From NCBI GenBank assembly GCA_019358945.1, contig JAHHIE010000014.1, positions 1-64,000 on the forward strand: a stretch of 64,000 nt of DNA, written 5' to 3'. Shown here in pieces: positions 52,047 to 60,610 of the stretch. This DNA is from Stenomitos rutilans HA7619-LM2 (GTDB lineage: Bacteria; Cyanobacteriota; Cyanobacteriia; Leptolyngbyales; Leptolyngbyaceae). The notes below the pieces were generated by a model that was given only the letters and a program-made list of their open reading frames with translations, did no database searches and was not told the origin of the DNA. Position 1 is the first letter of the stretch. Each line of letters starts with the position of its first letter. Both the position numbers and the translations under genes were made by a program.

Positions 52047-54227
52047 ATGAGATTGCCTGTGAAAAGACGCGGTTTGCTGGCAGTGGCGATCGCGCTCTCC
52101 CTTTTGATCTGTCACTATGGACAAAGTTGCTCCTCATCCATTGCCATGACTGCCCCCAACCAAACCCCCAGCCAAACATTTGCCTATCCTCAGCCCCACC
52201 CGGCGAATCAGGTCGATGACTATCACGGTACAAAGGTCGCTGACCCGTATCGCTGGCTTGAAGATCCCGATTCTGATGAAACAAAAGCCTGGGTTGAAGC
52301 TGAGAACAAAGTGACGCTTGGACTGTTGGAAACTATTCCAGCGCGCGATCGACTCAAGCAGCGCCTCACCGAACTGTGGAACTACGAAAAATACGGCATT
52401 CCCTTTAAGCAAGGCGACCGTTACTTTTATTTCAAAAACGACGGCTTGCAAAACCAGAGCGTTCTCTACACGCTCAAGTCTCTGGACGATGAACCTGTTG
52501 TGTTGCTTGACCCCAACACCCTTTCTGAAGATGGCACTGTGGCGCTATCAGGATTAGCCGTAAGTGAAAACGGACAACACCTCGCCTATGGCTTGTCTAC
52601 TTCTGGATCTGATTGGCAAGAGTGGAAGGTGCGCGAGGTAGAGGGCGGGAACGATTTGGACGATCGTGTGCAGTGGGTCAAGTTTTCTGGCGCAGCGTGG
52701 ACGCATGACGGCAAGGGCTTTTTCTACTCCCGCTACGACGAGCCCAACGAAAAATCGAAGCTTGAAGACGTTAACTATTTTCAGAAGCTTTACTACCATC
52801 GCCTCGGCACACCGCAAAGCGACGATACCCTGATTTACGAACGCCCTGATCAGAAAGATTGGGGTTTCGGTGGGGGCGTGAGTGAAGATGGACGCTTCTT
52901 AATCATTTCCGTCTGGCTAGGCACCGATCCACGCAATCTGGTGTTCTACAAGGATCTGTCCGCTCCGAATGCGCCGATCGTTGAACTCATCAACACCTTT
53001 GAAGCCAGCTATAACTTCATCGACAACGAGGGCGATCGCTTCTGGTTCAGCACCGATCTGGAGGCACCGCGCAGTCGCGTGATTGCGATTGATACGAAAC
53101 AGCCCGATCGCAACCACTGGCAAGAAGTCATTCCCCAGGTCGCCGAGACTCTCGAAGGCGTGGGCATTCTCAACAACCAGTTTGTCGCCTCTTACCTGAA
53201 AGATGCCCACAGCCAGGTGAAGCTCTTTGACCTGAACGGCACACCCATTCGTGAAGTCGAATTTCCCGGACTTGGTTCGGTTGGCGGTTTTGGCGGCAAA
53301 CGGCACGATACAGAAACCTTCTACAGCTTTACCAGCTTCACCACACCTCCTACCATTTATCGCTACGACCTGGTCAAAAACGAACGTCGCCTCTTCCGCA
53401 AACCAAACGTAGACTTCAACCCGGACAACTACGAGACAAAGCAAGTCTTCTACGCCAGCAAAGATGGCACGCAAATTCCCATGTTCATCGTTCACAAAAA
53501 GGGACTGGTGCTGGATGGGACGAATCCCACGTATCTTTACGGCTACGGTGGCTTTGGCGTTTCCCTCACGCCCAGCTTTTCCGTGAGCGCTCTCGTCTGG
53601 TTAGAAAGGGGCGGCATTTTCGCGCAGCCAAACCTTCGTGGCGGTGGTGAATATGGTGAAGACTGGCATCAGGCAGGCACCAAGCTGAAGAAGCAAAATG
53701 TGTTTGATGATTTTATCGCGGCGGCAGAGTGGTTGATTGACCACAAGTATACGTCGCCGAAAAAACTGGCGATCGCAGGCGGCAGTAATGGCGGTTTGCT
53801 CGTCGGTGCCTGCATGACCCAACGCCCCGATCTCTTTGGTGCAGCGTTACCCGCTGTTGGTGTGCTGGATATGCTGCGGTTCCACAAGTTCACGATCGGC
53901 TGGGCCTGGATTTCCGAATACGGCACACCCGAAGATGCCGACGAGTTCAAAGCACTCTACGCCTACTCGCCATTGCACAGCCTCAAACCGGGCACGACCT
54001 ATCCTGCGACGCTCATTACGACGGCTGACCACGACGATCGCGTCGTTCCCGCCCACAGCTTCAAGTTTGCTGCCGCTCTGCAAACCGCACACAAAGGCGA
54101 AGCCCCTGTCATGATCCGCATTGAAACCAAAGCAGGACATGGCGCAGGCAAACCCACTGCCAAAATCATTGAAGAAAGCGCCGACAAATGGGCATTTTTG
54201 GTGAAGGTATTGGCGCTTCCTGAGTGA
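52047..54227 (+). CDS. Prolyl oligopeptidase family serine peptidase (S9A), exported
   Basis: The 726-residue enzyme cuts short peptides after proline. After a signal-like N-terminus (MRLPVKRRGLLAVAIALSLL), the beta-propeller domain begins around TFAYPQPHPANQVDDYHGTK and ends near residue 420. The hydrolase domain has Ser in GGSNGGLLVG, Asp in HDDRVVPAHS and His in AGHGAGK. GGGEYGEDWHQAGTKLKKQN is the usual family block. The frame opens at 51963 inside a terminator hairpin, so ATG at 52047 is preferred. A short copy of its 3' end survives at 55034-55085. Confidence 0.93.
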   Translation: MRLPVKRRGLLAVAIALSLLICHYGQSCSSSIAMTAPNQTPSQTFAYPQPHPANQVDDYHGTKVADPYRWLEDPDSDETKAWVEAENKVTLGLLETIPARDRLKQRLTELWNYEKYGIPFKQGDRYFYFKNDGLQNQSVLYTLKSLDDEPVVLLDPNTLSEDGTVALSGLAVSENGQHLAYGLSTSGSDWQEWKVREVEGGNDLDDRVQWVKFSGAAWTHDGKGFFYSRYDEPNEKSKLEDVNYFQKLYYHRLGTPQSDDTLIYERPDQKDWGFGGGVSEDGRFLIISVWLGTDPRNLVFYKDLSAPNAPIVELINTFEASYNFIDNEGDRFWFSTDLEAPRSRVIAIDTKQPDRNHWQEVIPQVAETLEGVGILNNQFVASYLKDAHSQVKLFDLNGTPIREVEFPGLGSVGGFGGKRHDTETFYSFTSFTTPPTIYRYDLVKNERRLFRKPNVDFNPDNYETKQVFYASKDGTQIPMFIVHKKGLVLDGTNPTYLYGYGGFGVSLTPSFSVSALVWLERGGIFAQPNLRGGGEYGEDWHQAGTKLKKQNVFDDFIAAAEWLIDHKYTSPKKLAIAGGSNGGLLVGACMTQRPDLFGAALPAVGVLDMLRFHKFTIGWAWISEYGTPEDADEFKALYAYSPLHSLKPGTTYPATLITTADHDDRVVPAHSFKFAAALQTAHKGEAPVMIRIETKAGHGAGKPTAKIIEESADKWAFLVKVLALPE

Positions 54228-54228
54228 C

Positions 54229-54297
54229 ACAAACCTCGGAGGTTTGACTAGCCGTTGAGTCTATAACCAAGCTTGACACTTAAACTTCCGAGGTTCT
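54229..54297. repeat. Hairpin repeat family 1, copy C (inverted)
   Basis: CAAACCTCGGAGGTTTG starts 1 bp after the prolyl oligopeptidase stop, and CTTAAACTTCCGAGGTT lies at its far end. The reverse complement matches copies A and B. It probably terminates the peptidase gene. Confidence 0.75.
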
Positions 54298-54385
54298 GGC
54301 AAGCGGTTTTGCAGTACGATCGTCCCAAGATGGTTAGCGGTCGATCGCGCACTTACCATGCTGTACCTAGAGCAGGCACCAAATT

Positions 54386-54928
54386 GTGAGCGAAATATAT
54401 CTGGCAGATTTTAATGCGTGGATTGCTCAAACAACTCAATTGCTACAAGAGCAGCGCTGGCAAGATGTTGACTTAAAGCACCTCATCGAAGAGGTTGAAG
54501 ACTTGGGCAAGAGTGAACAACGAGCCATTGCCAGTCAACTCATACCGATTTAAAGAATGACGGCTACAGATCAATCGGTGGGTAGGGGCAAGGCAATGCC
54601 TTGCCCCTACAGGATGTGTCGCATTTTCAATTCAAATTGGTATCACTCGTCTTTTACTACATCTGCTCAAGTGGCAATATCAACCGCAACGTCGATCGGA
54701 TAGTTGGCTAGATTCCATCACGGATGCTCGGACTCAAATTGCACTGGCGATCGAAGACAGCCTTAGCCTCAATGACTATCCCGCAGAACAACTCGAAGCG
54801 AGCTACCAACGTGCCCGTCGCCAAGCCGCGAAGCAGACTAGTATCGAGCTTTCGTTTTTTCCAAGTACCTGCCCCTATGCGATCGAGCTAGCATTGGCAG
54901 AAGACTGGCTACCAGAGGATGAGTAACC
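54386..54928 (+). pseudogene. DUF29 family gene, broken by a 100-bp insertion and a 2-bp frameshift
   Basis: The first half, from GTG at 54386, reads YLADFNAWIAQTTQLLQEQR and LKHLIEEVEDLGKSEQRAIA, typical of DUF29, a small protein family common in cyanobacteria and of unknown function. The frame is interrupted at 54543 by an insertion with an in-frame stop. It resumes at 54645 as TRLLLHLLKWQYQPQRRSDS and runs to FPSTCPYAIELALA. An extra AG near 54900-54903 shifts the frame again: the expected end DWLPEDE with TAA at 54926-54928 lies in another frame. Removing the insertion and one of its TCA copies restores the first frame. The gene is not functional as sequenced. Confidence 0.85.
54543..54642. 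mobile_element. 100-bp MITE-like insertion in the DUF29 gene
   Basis: The element begins TACCGATTTAAAG and ends with TTCAAATTGGTA, imperfect inverted repeats. It is flanked by the direct repeat TCA (54540-54542 and 54643-54645). An interior perfect palindrome, GTAGGGGCAAGGC-AAT-GCCTTGCCCCTAC in three parts, spans 54582-54610. It has no coding capacity, so it would be moved by a transposase from elsewhere. Confidence 0.85.
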
Positions 54929-54998
54929 AGCGGGCAGAACGCCTCGCAGAATATGTCCGATCGCTCGGCCTTGATCCAGACAATCTGCCAGAGTAGGA
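54929..54998 (+). pseudogene. Fossil 3' end of a Uma2-family gene
   Basis: The DNA codes for QRAERLAEYVRSLGLDPDNL with TAG at 54996-54998, nearly identical to the C-terminus of the intact Uma2 gene ending at 59825. The DNA match continues a little past the stop (GAGTAGGAA-GGGCGATCGC). Only this tail remains, and it is joined to the end of the DUF29 remnant. Confidence 0.8.
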
Positions 54999-55033
54999 AG
55001 GGGCGATCGCATTTCACCCGCAGCTTTAAATAC

Positions 55034-55085
55034 AATCATTGAGAAAAGCGCCGATAAATGGGCGTTTTTGGTGAAGGTGTTGGCG
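55034..55085 (+). pseudogene. Fossil copy of the prolyl oligopeptidase 3' end
   Basis: The 52 bases match 54164-54215 (end of the prolyl oligopeptidase gene) with about five differences: AATCATTGAGAAAAGCGCCG here against AATCATTGAAGAAAGCGCCG there. The rest of the copied gene is gone. It shows that the peptidase locus was once duplicated downstream. Confidence 0.8.
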
Positions 55086-55120
55086 ATCGCAAAAGATAAG
55101 TGCCAAGACAGAAACTTCTA

Positions 55121-55271
55121 CCTCAGACACGAGGATTTTCAGATTGGTTCCCCTGAAGGTAAATCCCCAGGGGACTTGCGCTCCCCCAGGGGAATTCGAA
55201 TCGGTCAGAGAATAAGCATTTATACTTATGAAAATAGAGGTTTATGCACCTCTGATACGAGGATTTTCAGA
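55121..55271. repeat. 23-bp direct repeats in a gene-free region
   Basis: CCTC-GA-ACGAGGATTTTCAGA occurs at 55121-55143 and 55249-55271 with two differences. Between them, 55150-55200 has CCCCTG/CAGGGG words that can fold back on each other. No gene is convincing here; an open frame over it looks random. The whole stretch 54999-55390 otherwise holds only the fossil at 55034. Confidence 0.6.
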
Positions 55272-55390
55272 CATAACGATCGCGTTCAGCGGACACAGAC
55301 AACCTTTGCCGCTTAACGAAAAGATCTAGGATGTTCCGCTGCAACACGGTTGTTAGACAGTACGGCGCGGCTCACCGCTTCTTCATACTC

Positions 55391-55780
55391 CTACCACGAC
55401 GATTGACCAATCTCAATCAGAACTCCATCTAAATCTCGAACATAAGCAACTGTTTGTCCCCAAGGTTTAACCTTGGGCTTCTCATAAGCAGTTGCGCCTG
55501 CCTCCACCGCTGTTGAGAAAGCAGTAGTAACATCATCAGTTTCAAAGCAAAGCTCAATTCCAGGCGGTAGATTTAACAAACTATTTTCCTGGAAGCCTGG
55601 GGTAAGATTGGCTCTCACAGGTTCACTGGAAGCGAAATGAAGCACGGCTTCCCCCAATTCCATTTCGGCAAACTGTCCACTTTCATGAATGAATCGTTTC
55701 TTCATCCCAAACGCTTTCTCATAGAAAGCAACGGATTGAGGGACATCTTTGACAAATAAACTGGTGTGGGCAAATTTCAT
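55391..55780 (-). CDS. VOC family protein (glyoxalase/bleomycin-resistance fold)
   Basis: The 129-residue protein has the paired beta-alpha-beta-beta-beta modules of the VOC superfamily: FAHTSLFVKDVPQSVAFYEK at the start and AYVRDLDGVLIEIGQ at the end. His near the start and Glu in LIEI are possible metal ligands, as in glyoxalase I-type enzymes. The substrate is unknown. The frame is open upstream, but ATG at 55780 (MKFAHTSLF) is preferred. It is divergent from the AraC-type gene at 55892, which probably controls it. Confidence 0.92.
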   Translation of the reverse strand: MKFAHTSLFVKDVPQSVAFYEKAFGMKKRFIHESGQFAEMELGEAVLHFASSEPVRANLTPGFQENSLLNLPPGIELCFETDDVTTAFSTAVEAGATAYEKPKVKPWGQTVAYVRDLDGVLIEIGQSSW

Positions 55781-55891
55781 CGGGCTTGCTCCTAGAGGGT
55801 AACAGCCAAACAATTTGTACAATACAGAGTAGAATTGCGGATGGTCAATGCCTAAACGTCCTCATTTTTTAACCAATCGTCCAGAAAATTC

Positions 55892-56863
55892 ATGCTACTT
55901 CCCGATGCCTTGACCGATATCCTGCAATCGATCCACTTGCAGAGCACAATTTTGGGTACGGCTCTCTTCACAGCCCCTTGGAGTGTTCGAATTCCTGACG
56001 ACGATCATGATGAAGCTACAATTCACGTCGTGATGCAGGGGCAATGCTGGTTATTCCTTGAGTTGCGATCGCAACTGATTCATCTAGAGGCGGGAGATTT
56101 GGTTGTTTTGCTTCAAGGTCAAGAACACATTCTTTGCGATGATCCTGCAAGTCCTACAGTAAACCTTGAAGCGGTCATTGCCCGCAAACCCGACCCTGGT
56201 TATAAGCAGCTTGCTTATGGCGGCGGTGGTTCACTCTCTCAACTCGTATCAGGAACCTTCAAGTTTCGAGGAGATCGCACTCACAATCCGCTTTTATTAG
56301 CCCTGCCAGAATTTATCCATGTGAAAAACGAAACGGGTCAACTGATTCCCTGGCTTGAAACCACATTACAATTCATTGCCTCTGAAATTGAAATTAATCA
56401 ACTTGGCTGTCAATGTGTTCTTTCTCGTCTTGCAGATGTGCTATTTATTCAAGCAGTTCGAGCTTATGTTGCAGAACTCCCAGTAAATCAAGCAAACTGG
56501 CTACGTGCCTTAACAGACATCGAGATTGGTATGGCTTTATCCCTTATCCACCATTACCCTAACCGTGCTTGGACGGTTGCCTCACTCGCTGAACAACTTT
56601 CAATGTCTCGTTCTACTTTTGCGGAGCGATTTAATCAGTTAGTGGGTCAGCCACCTGTGCAGTACTTGACAACTTGGCGAATGGTTAAAGCAGCAGAACT
56701 ATTGCGAGAAAGCCAATTTAGAATTCGAGAGATCGGTGCTCAGGTAGGCTACACATCCGAAGTTTCTTTCAGTAAAGCATTTAAGAAATGGGCAGGAACG
56801 GCCCCAGGAGTCTATCGCCGGACGTATTACGCACAAAACCACATTGAAAGTAGTGCTGTCTAA
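55892..56863 (+). CDS. AraC family regulator with cupin-type N-terminal domain
   Basis: The 323-residue regulator has an N-terminal cupin-like sensing domain (AraC_binding_2/cupin_6 type; VMQGQCWLFLELRSQLIHLE and EAGDLVVLLQGQEHILC) and two helix-turn-helix motifs at the end (AWTVASLAEQLSMSRSTFAE and IREIGAQVGYTSEVSFSKAF). It should bind DNA near the divergent VOC gene in the 111-bp gap. ATG at 55892. Confidence 0.92.
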   Translation: MLLPDALTDILQSIHLQSTILGTALFTAPWSVRIPDDDHDEATIHVVMQGQCWLFLELRSQLIHLEAGDLVVLLQGQEHILCDDPASPTVNLEAVIARKPDPGYKQLAYGGGGSLSQLVSGTFKFRGDRTHNPLLLALPEFIHVKNETGQLIPWLETTLQFIASEIEINQLGCQCVLSRLADVLFIQAVRAYVAELPVNQANWLRALTDIEIGMALSLIHHYPNRAWTVASLAEQLSMSRSTFAERFNQLVGQPPVQYLTTWRMVKAAELLRESQFRIREIGAQVGYTSEVSFSKAFKKWAGTAPGVYRRTYYAQNHIESSAV

Positions 56864-56959
56864 CGTCGCTGTTGAGCGGTTGCTAGCAAGCTCTGGTTCG
56901 ATACCCAAGATCTTTCGCCAATCCGCTCCAACAGAATTGTTCGACTGCGCGTTGGCTCT

Positions 56960-57670
56960 CTACTGACCTAGATAGTGTGTCTCGATCGCCTCTTCTGCAA
57001 TCTGCCCATCAACTTTACCAACCTTGTAAACTTTAGCGTGAGAGCGTGAACTGACTGCACAAGCAAACTCGCCATCAACAAAATGTGCAGCGGCTCCGTC
57101 ATCCGCCGCATAGCCACTGATGATCTTATCCTCACTCAATAATTTATGCAGAGAGGGTCGTCGCTCAACTTCCCCATCGTAGTGAGGACAAAAACTTCCT
57201 CGAATAATTCCCAAACATGCTAACACCCTGAACTGACCAGGAACTGAATCTGTACTACATTGCTCAAACCAGCAGTTTGCGCCTGCACTGATACCTGCTA
57301 AAACTGTGCCGTTCTCATAAGCTTTGCGTAGAAAATTATCCAACTTCCATTCGCGCCACAACGCGACCATACTTTTCGTATTGCCTCCACCCACGTAGAT
57401 AACATCTTGCTCCATCAGGAAGGATTCGAGATCTGCTATCTCAGGATGAAACAATGAAAGATGGCTAAGCTTTGCGTCCAACTGTGTAAATGCTTTGAAG
57501 AACCTGAAAGTATACCGAACCGCATCATCTGTGGCATGAGGTAGGAAACATACAGATGGTTTGGCTTTCCGAGCTTGCTTGATGATGTATTGATCAAGTA
57601 GTGGATTTTCAGGTTCCATTGAGAAACCGCCGCCACCCATTGCTATTACTTGACGCTTAATCCCTGTCAT
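56960..57670 (-). CDS. Peptidase E-like protein (S51 family)
   Basis: The 236-residue protein resembles peptidase E, an aspartyl dipeptidase with a Ser nucleophile. The nucleophile lies in AGISAGANCWF (about residue 130), and IYVGGGNTKSMVALWREW and SGYAADDGAAAHFVDGEFA are the expected surrounding blocks. A cyanophycinase (also S51) is a remote alternative, but length and motif fit peptidase E better. ATG at 57670; TTG at 57673 precedes it. Confidence 0.88.
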   Translation of the reverse strand: MTGIKRQVIAMGGGGFSMEPENPLLDQYIIKQARKAKPSVCFLPHATDDAVRYTFRFFKAFTQLDAKLSHLSLFHPEIADLESFLMEQDVIYVGGGNTKSMVALWREWKLDNFLRKAYENGTVLAGISAGANCWFEQCSTDSVPGQFRVLACLGIIRGSFCPHYDGEVERRPSLHKLLSEDKIISGYAADDGAAAHFVDGEFACAVSSRSHAKVYKVGKVDGQIAEEAIETHYLGQ

Positions 57671-58288
57671 CAAAATTACTCGTTAGTAGAATTATAACTT
57701 GAATGTACCACCCATAGAAAACTTTCAAACGCTGTCGTCACCAATAACCTAAGCAGTCGAACTATTAATAGATGGAAACTTTCCGCCTAAGATCCCAAAT
57801 TGGATGGATAGGCAGAAACTTTCCGCCTATCTCTCCTAGCTTACTGGACTAGAACTGGCATAAATCACCGTTCAGTTATAGTCTGCAACCCCGATTCTCT
57901 CGTTTCTGTTAGCTCCTACGCATAGGCTGAAAAGCCGATTCTTTCGCTGCACTTCTGCGGGATGCAGCAATAAAGCATAAACAAGAAACACTGTGCTTGT
58001 TTCCTTCAGCGATAGCTATCACCGTCTTTCATCAGCAATTTTCGTAGCCGCAATCTCCAATACAATCGCCTCTCCTATCGATTGGGTTAACACCAGAAAA
58101 CCCAACATTAGCTCTTTTTAAGACTAAATTGTGCGATCGCCCTCCTCTCTCTTACCGTTCAATTGCCTGTGATCGGAAAGAGCGCGATCGCTGTGAGTCA
58201 GTAAAGCCATGCGATCGCCGCTCCATCTCTTACAGTACACAGCGGCTGCGATCGCTTACTATTTATGTAATAAGCAGTTGTTAGTCCT
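57671..58288. other. Gene-free region with repeats, upstream of the toxin-antitoxin pair
   Basis: GAAACTTTCCGCCTA occurs twice (57775-57789 and 57815-57829), the second within the hairpin GATAGGC...GCCTATC (57807-57831). GCGATCG words are dense from 58130 to 58260. No gene is convincing. Confidence 0.55.
58130..58175. repeat. Direct repeat, left copy, flanking the DUF433/DUF5615 pair
   Basis: Starts TGTGCGATCG, then CCTCCTCTCTCTTACC and ends CTGTGATCG. It matches 58991-59037 with about five differences and one single-base gap. Confidence 0.8.
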
Positions 58289-58621
58289 ATGACTCTAGTA
58301 CCTACCCTTGCAAAGCAGTATATAGAGCAGCGAGACCAGGGATATTGGGTCGAAGGAACACGCATTTCCCTTGATTCAATTGTTTATGCTTTCTTGAATG
58401 GTGAGTCTCCTGAAAGCATTGCTCAAAACTTCCCACTGCTCTCGCTGGAGCAAGTTTATGGTGCCATCACCTTCTATCTGGCTAACCGAGAAATAATTGA
58501 TGCTTATTTAGAAGACGGTGAAGCAGAGTTTCAACAGTTGCAACAGTCTTTTAGGGAAAAGAGTCCACTTTTGTACCAAAAATTGAAAGTTGCTCAAGCC
58601 CAGAAGCAAAATGCAGTATGA
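58289..58621 (+). CDS. DUF433 antitoxin-like protein
   Basis: The 110-residue protein has a DUF433 helix-turn-helix core (ISLDSIVYAFLNGESPESIA, then FPLLSLEQVYGAITFYLANR). DUF433 proteins commonly act as antitoxins that repress their own operon and neutralise a PIN-like toxin. It overlaps the DUF5615 gene by 4 bp (ATGA), indicating translational coupling. ATG at 58289. Confidence 0.88.
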   Translation: MTLVPTLAKQYIEQRDQGYWVEGTRISLDSIVYAFLNGESPESIAQNFPLLSLEQVYGAITFYLANREIIDAYLEDGEAEFQQLQQSFREKSPLLYQKLKVAQAQKQNAV

Positions 58622-58971
58622 CGAGGGTTCGATTTCAAGCTGATGCCGACCTCAAACAAGCAATCGTCACTGGCACAATCCGCAGGCAACCTAACCTGGA
58701 CTTTCAGTCAGCCAATGAAGCAGGGCTTGAAGGTATAAAAGATCCAGACGTTTTAGCCATTGCAGCACGAGATGGCAGGGTGCTTGTCACGCACGATCGC
58801 AAAACTATGCCGACTGAGTTTGGTCAGTTCATTTTTTCGCAACCGAGTGCTGGCGTTCTGATTGTTTCCCAAAGTCTCCCTATCAGCGAAGTGGTTGACG
58901 CACTCATTCTAGTGTGGGAAGCATCTACTGCCGAGGAATGGATCAATCAGCTCATGTCTCTTCCATTTTGA
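58618..58971 (+). CDS. DUF5615 PIN-like toxin
   Basis: The 117-residue protein has the DUF5615 PIN-like fold: an N-terminal acidic residue in RFQADADLKQAI, then DPDVLAIAARDGRVLVTHDR with the Asp of a metal site. PIN-type toxins cut RNA. It follows DUF433 with a 4-bp overlap, so both are probably one transcript and a toxin-antitoxin pair. Its activity is inferred from family and context. Confidence 0.88.
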   Translation: MTRVRFQADADLKQAIVTGTIRRQPNLDFQSANEAGLEGIKDPDVLAIAARDGRVLVTHDRKTMPTEFGQFIFSQPSAGVLIVSQSLPISEVVDALILVWEASTAEEWINQLMSLPF

Positions 58972-58990
58972 AGTCCACGGAAGTTTTACT

Positions 58991-59037
58991 GTGCGATCGT
59001 CCTCCTCTCTCTTACCATTCAAACCGTCTGTGATCGC
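58991..59037. repeat. Direct repeat, right copy, flanking the DUF433/DUF5615 pair
   Basis: Starts TGTGCGATCG then TCCTCCTCTCTCTTACC, ends CTGTGATCG. It lies 20 bp after the toxin stop and matches 58130-58175. Confidence 0.8.
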
Positions 59038-59078
59038 TCTATTACAATAAAGGTGTATCGGGAATCCTTACTATTCCT

Positions 59079-59825
59079 ATGGTTTCACACCCCCTGGACA
59101 TCACCACCCTACCCAGCACCGAAGAGCTACCGTGCTCGGATGATATCCCTGTGGATAACGAGGATCAGAACTTACTGCCCAATCTATTACTATTCTCCCT
59201 GGCACTGCTCTGGTCAGATCGCATGGATTGGTATTTTGGCGTGGATATGGCGGTGTATCATACCACCGGGATCAGCCCTAAGGTGCCTGTCGTACCCGAT
59301 GCCTTTTTGAGCCTGGGCGTTGAGCGTAAAAAGGGAGGCAAGTCACGCCGTAGCTACGCGACCTGGGAAGAAAATAATACCCCACCTATTTTGGTGTTAG
59401 AGATGGTGTCGCACCGTCCAAATGATGAGTACGACAAGAAACTCGAACTCTATGCCCGGTTAGGGGTACTCTACTACGTGGTCTACAACCCAGAGTTTTG
59501 GCAACGCGACCGCCACCAACCCTTTGAGGTCTATCGGCTGGAGGGAGACACCTATCGGCTGCAAATCGGTGAACCGTACTGGATGCCAGAGATTGGGTTA
59601 GGTCTTGGTCGAGGGCGGCAGGTCATTGGCGGCATTGAGCAAGAAGTGTTGCTCTGGCACGATGCACAGGGGCAGACTTATCCCATGCCGGGGCAACGAA
59701 TGCAAGAGATCCAAAGTCAACTCATTGCCCAACGCCAGCGCACCGAAGCAGAACGCCAGCGGGCGGAACGTCTGGCGGAGTATGTGCGATCGCTCGGTGT
59801 TGATCCAGACAACTTACCGGAGTAG
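59079..59825 (+). CDS. Uma2 family protein (PD-(D/E)XK nuclease-like, DUF820)
   Basis: The 248-residue protein matches Uma2/DUF820, extremely numerous in cyanobacteria and restriction-endonuclease-like. The core runs VVPDAFLSLGVERKKGGKSR and PILVLEMVSHRPNDEYDKKL, with catalytic-type acidic residues and Lys around residues 115-120. The end is a Glu/Arg-rich coiled coil (QRTEAERQRAERLAEYVRSL). Function and targets are unknown. It overlaps the stop of the convergent methyltransferase gene by 12 bp. A fossil of a relative's tail lies at 54929-54998. Confidence 0.9.
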   Translation: MVSHPLDITTLPSTEELPCSDDIPVDNEDQNLLPNLLLFSLALLWSDRMDWYFGVDMAVYHTTGISPKVPVVPDAFLSLGVERKKGGKSRRSYATWEENNTPPILVLEMVSHRPNDEYDKKLELYARLGVLYYVVYNPEFWQRDRHQPFEVYRLEGDTYRLQIGEPYWMPEIGLGLGRGRQVIGGIEQEVLLWHDAQGQTYPMPGQRMQEIQSQLIAQRQRTEAERQRAERLAEYVRSLGVDPDNLPE

Positions 59826-60494
59826 GAAAGAGCGATCGCGTTCCTTTACTGATTTGACCAACCCGATCGCGATGAAAGTGTACTGATACCCATACCATTC
59901 TACTGTTCTTTCGTTGCAGGGAGGAATGTCTGAGCTGGATAGCAATTTAAAGCCGTGCTGTTGGGCAAGGGCGATCGCTGTCTGCACCTCTTCGGACGAG
60001 AAAATGCTCCAGGATAAGCCAAAGGGTTTGATGGCTGAATCGACCGGAATTTTCTCCTGCCAATAGTCTGTTGTGATGAACAAAATGCCGTTGGGTTTGA
60101 GGATGCGGTAGGTTTCCTGGAAGAAACGCTTTAGATCTACACCATGTTCAACAACAGAAATACTGACGGCACAATCAAAGGACTGCTCTGGGAAGGGTGT
60201 AGCGATCAGATCTCCCTGGTGAAGTTGGTACGGACGATCGCCGGATGACGGTTGAATCGTTAAATCAATCCCATGTAGTTGTTGAAACCCCAGGGCCGCG
60301 AGAAATTCTAACGTACAGCAATCTCCACAACCGAGATCAATGATGGGGCAGTGGCGATCGCTCTGCGCTAGGCGTTGGGCAAGTAGCCACTGATCCCAAT
60401 TTTTCTCTACTGTAAGGTGAGTTGGCAGTTCTCGGTTACGGAGCGCTTGAGTTGCAAGCTCAACCTCTTGCAGGGTTTGTAGAACCTGAATCAC
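59814..60494 (-). CDS. Class I SAM-dependent methyltransferase
   Basis: The 226-residue protein has the SAM motif IDLGCGDCCTLEFLAALGFQ (about residues 53-72), then ISVVEHGVDLKRFFQETYRI and ILKPNGILFITTDYW, typical of Methyltransf_11-type enzymes. The substrate is unknown. The start is GTG at 60494 and a later start is possible. Its last 12 bp overlap the end of the convergent Uma2 gene. Confidence 0.88.
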   Translation of the reverse strand: MIQVLQTLQEVELATQALRNRELPTHLTVEKNWDQWLLAQRLAQSDRHCPIIDLGCGDCCTLEFLAALGFQQLHGIDLTIQPSSGDRPYQLHQGDLIATPFPEQSFDCAVSISVVEHGVDLKRFFQETYRILKPNGILFITTDYWQEKIPVDSAIKPFGLSWSIFSSEEVQTAIALAQQHGFKLLSSSDIPPCNERTVEWYGYQYTFIAIGLVKSVKERDRSFLLR

Positions 60495-60610
60495 AGCGGC
60501 ATTCCTAGCTCGATGGTGTCCAAAGCGTAATGGGTTTTAAGCTCTTCATGGGGTCACTTATGCGGGGTAACGTTGAAACAATTGCTCCAAACGAATGGGT
60601 AGCTCCAACC

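Noticed and set aside
52917-53495. 192-codon minus-strand frame within the prolyl oligopeptidase gene
   Set aside because: It is the antisense shadow of a gene with all catalytic motifs present.
55145-55200. tRNA-like T-arm words near GGGGAATTCGAATC
   Set aside because: No acceptor stem, anticodon arm or D arm can be formed around it; it looks like repeat DNA.
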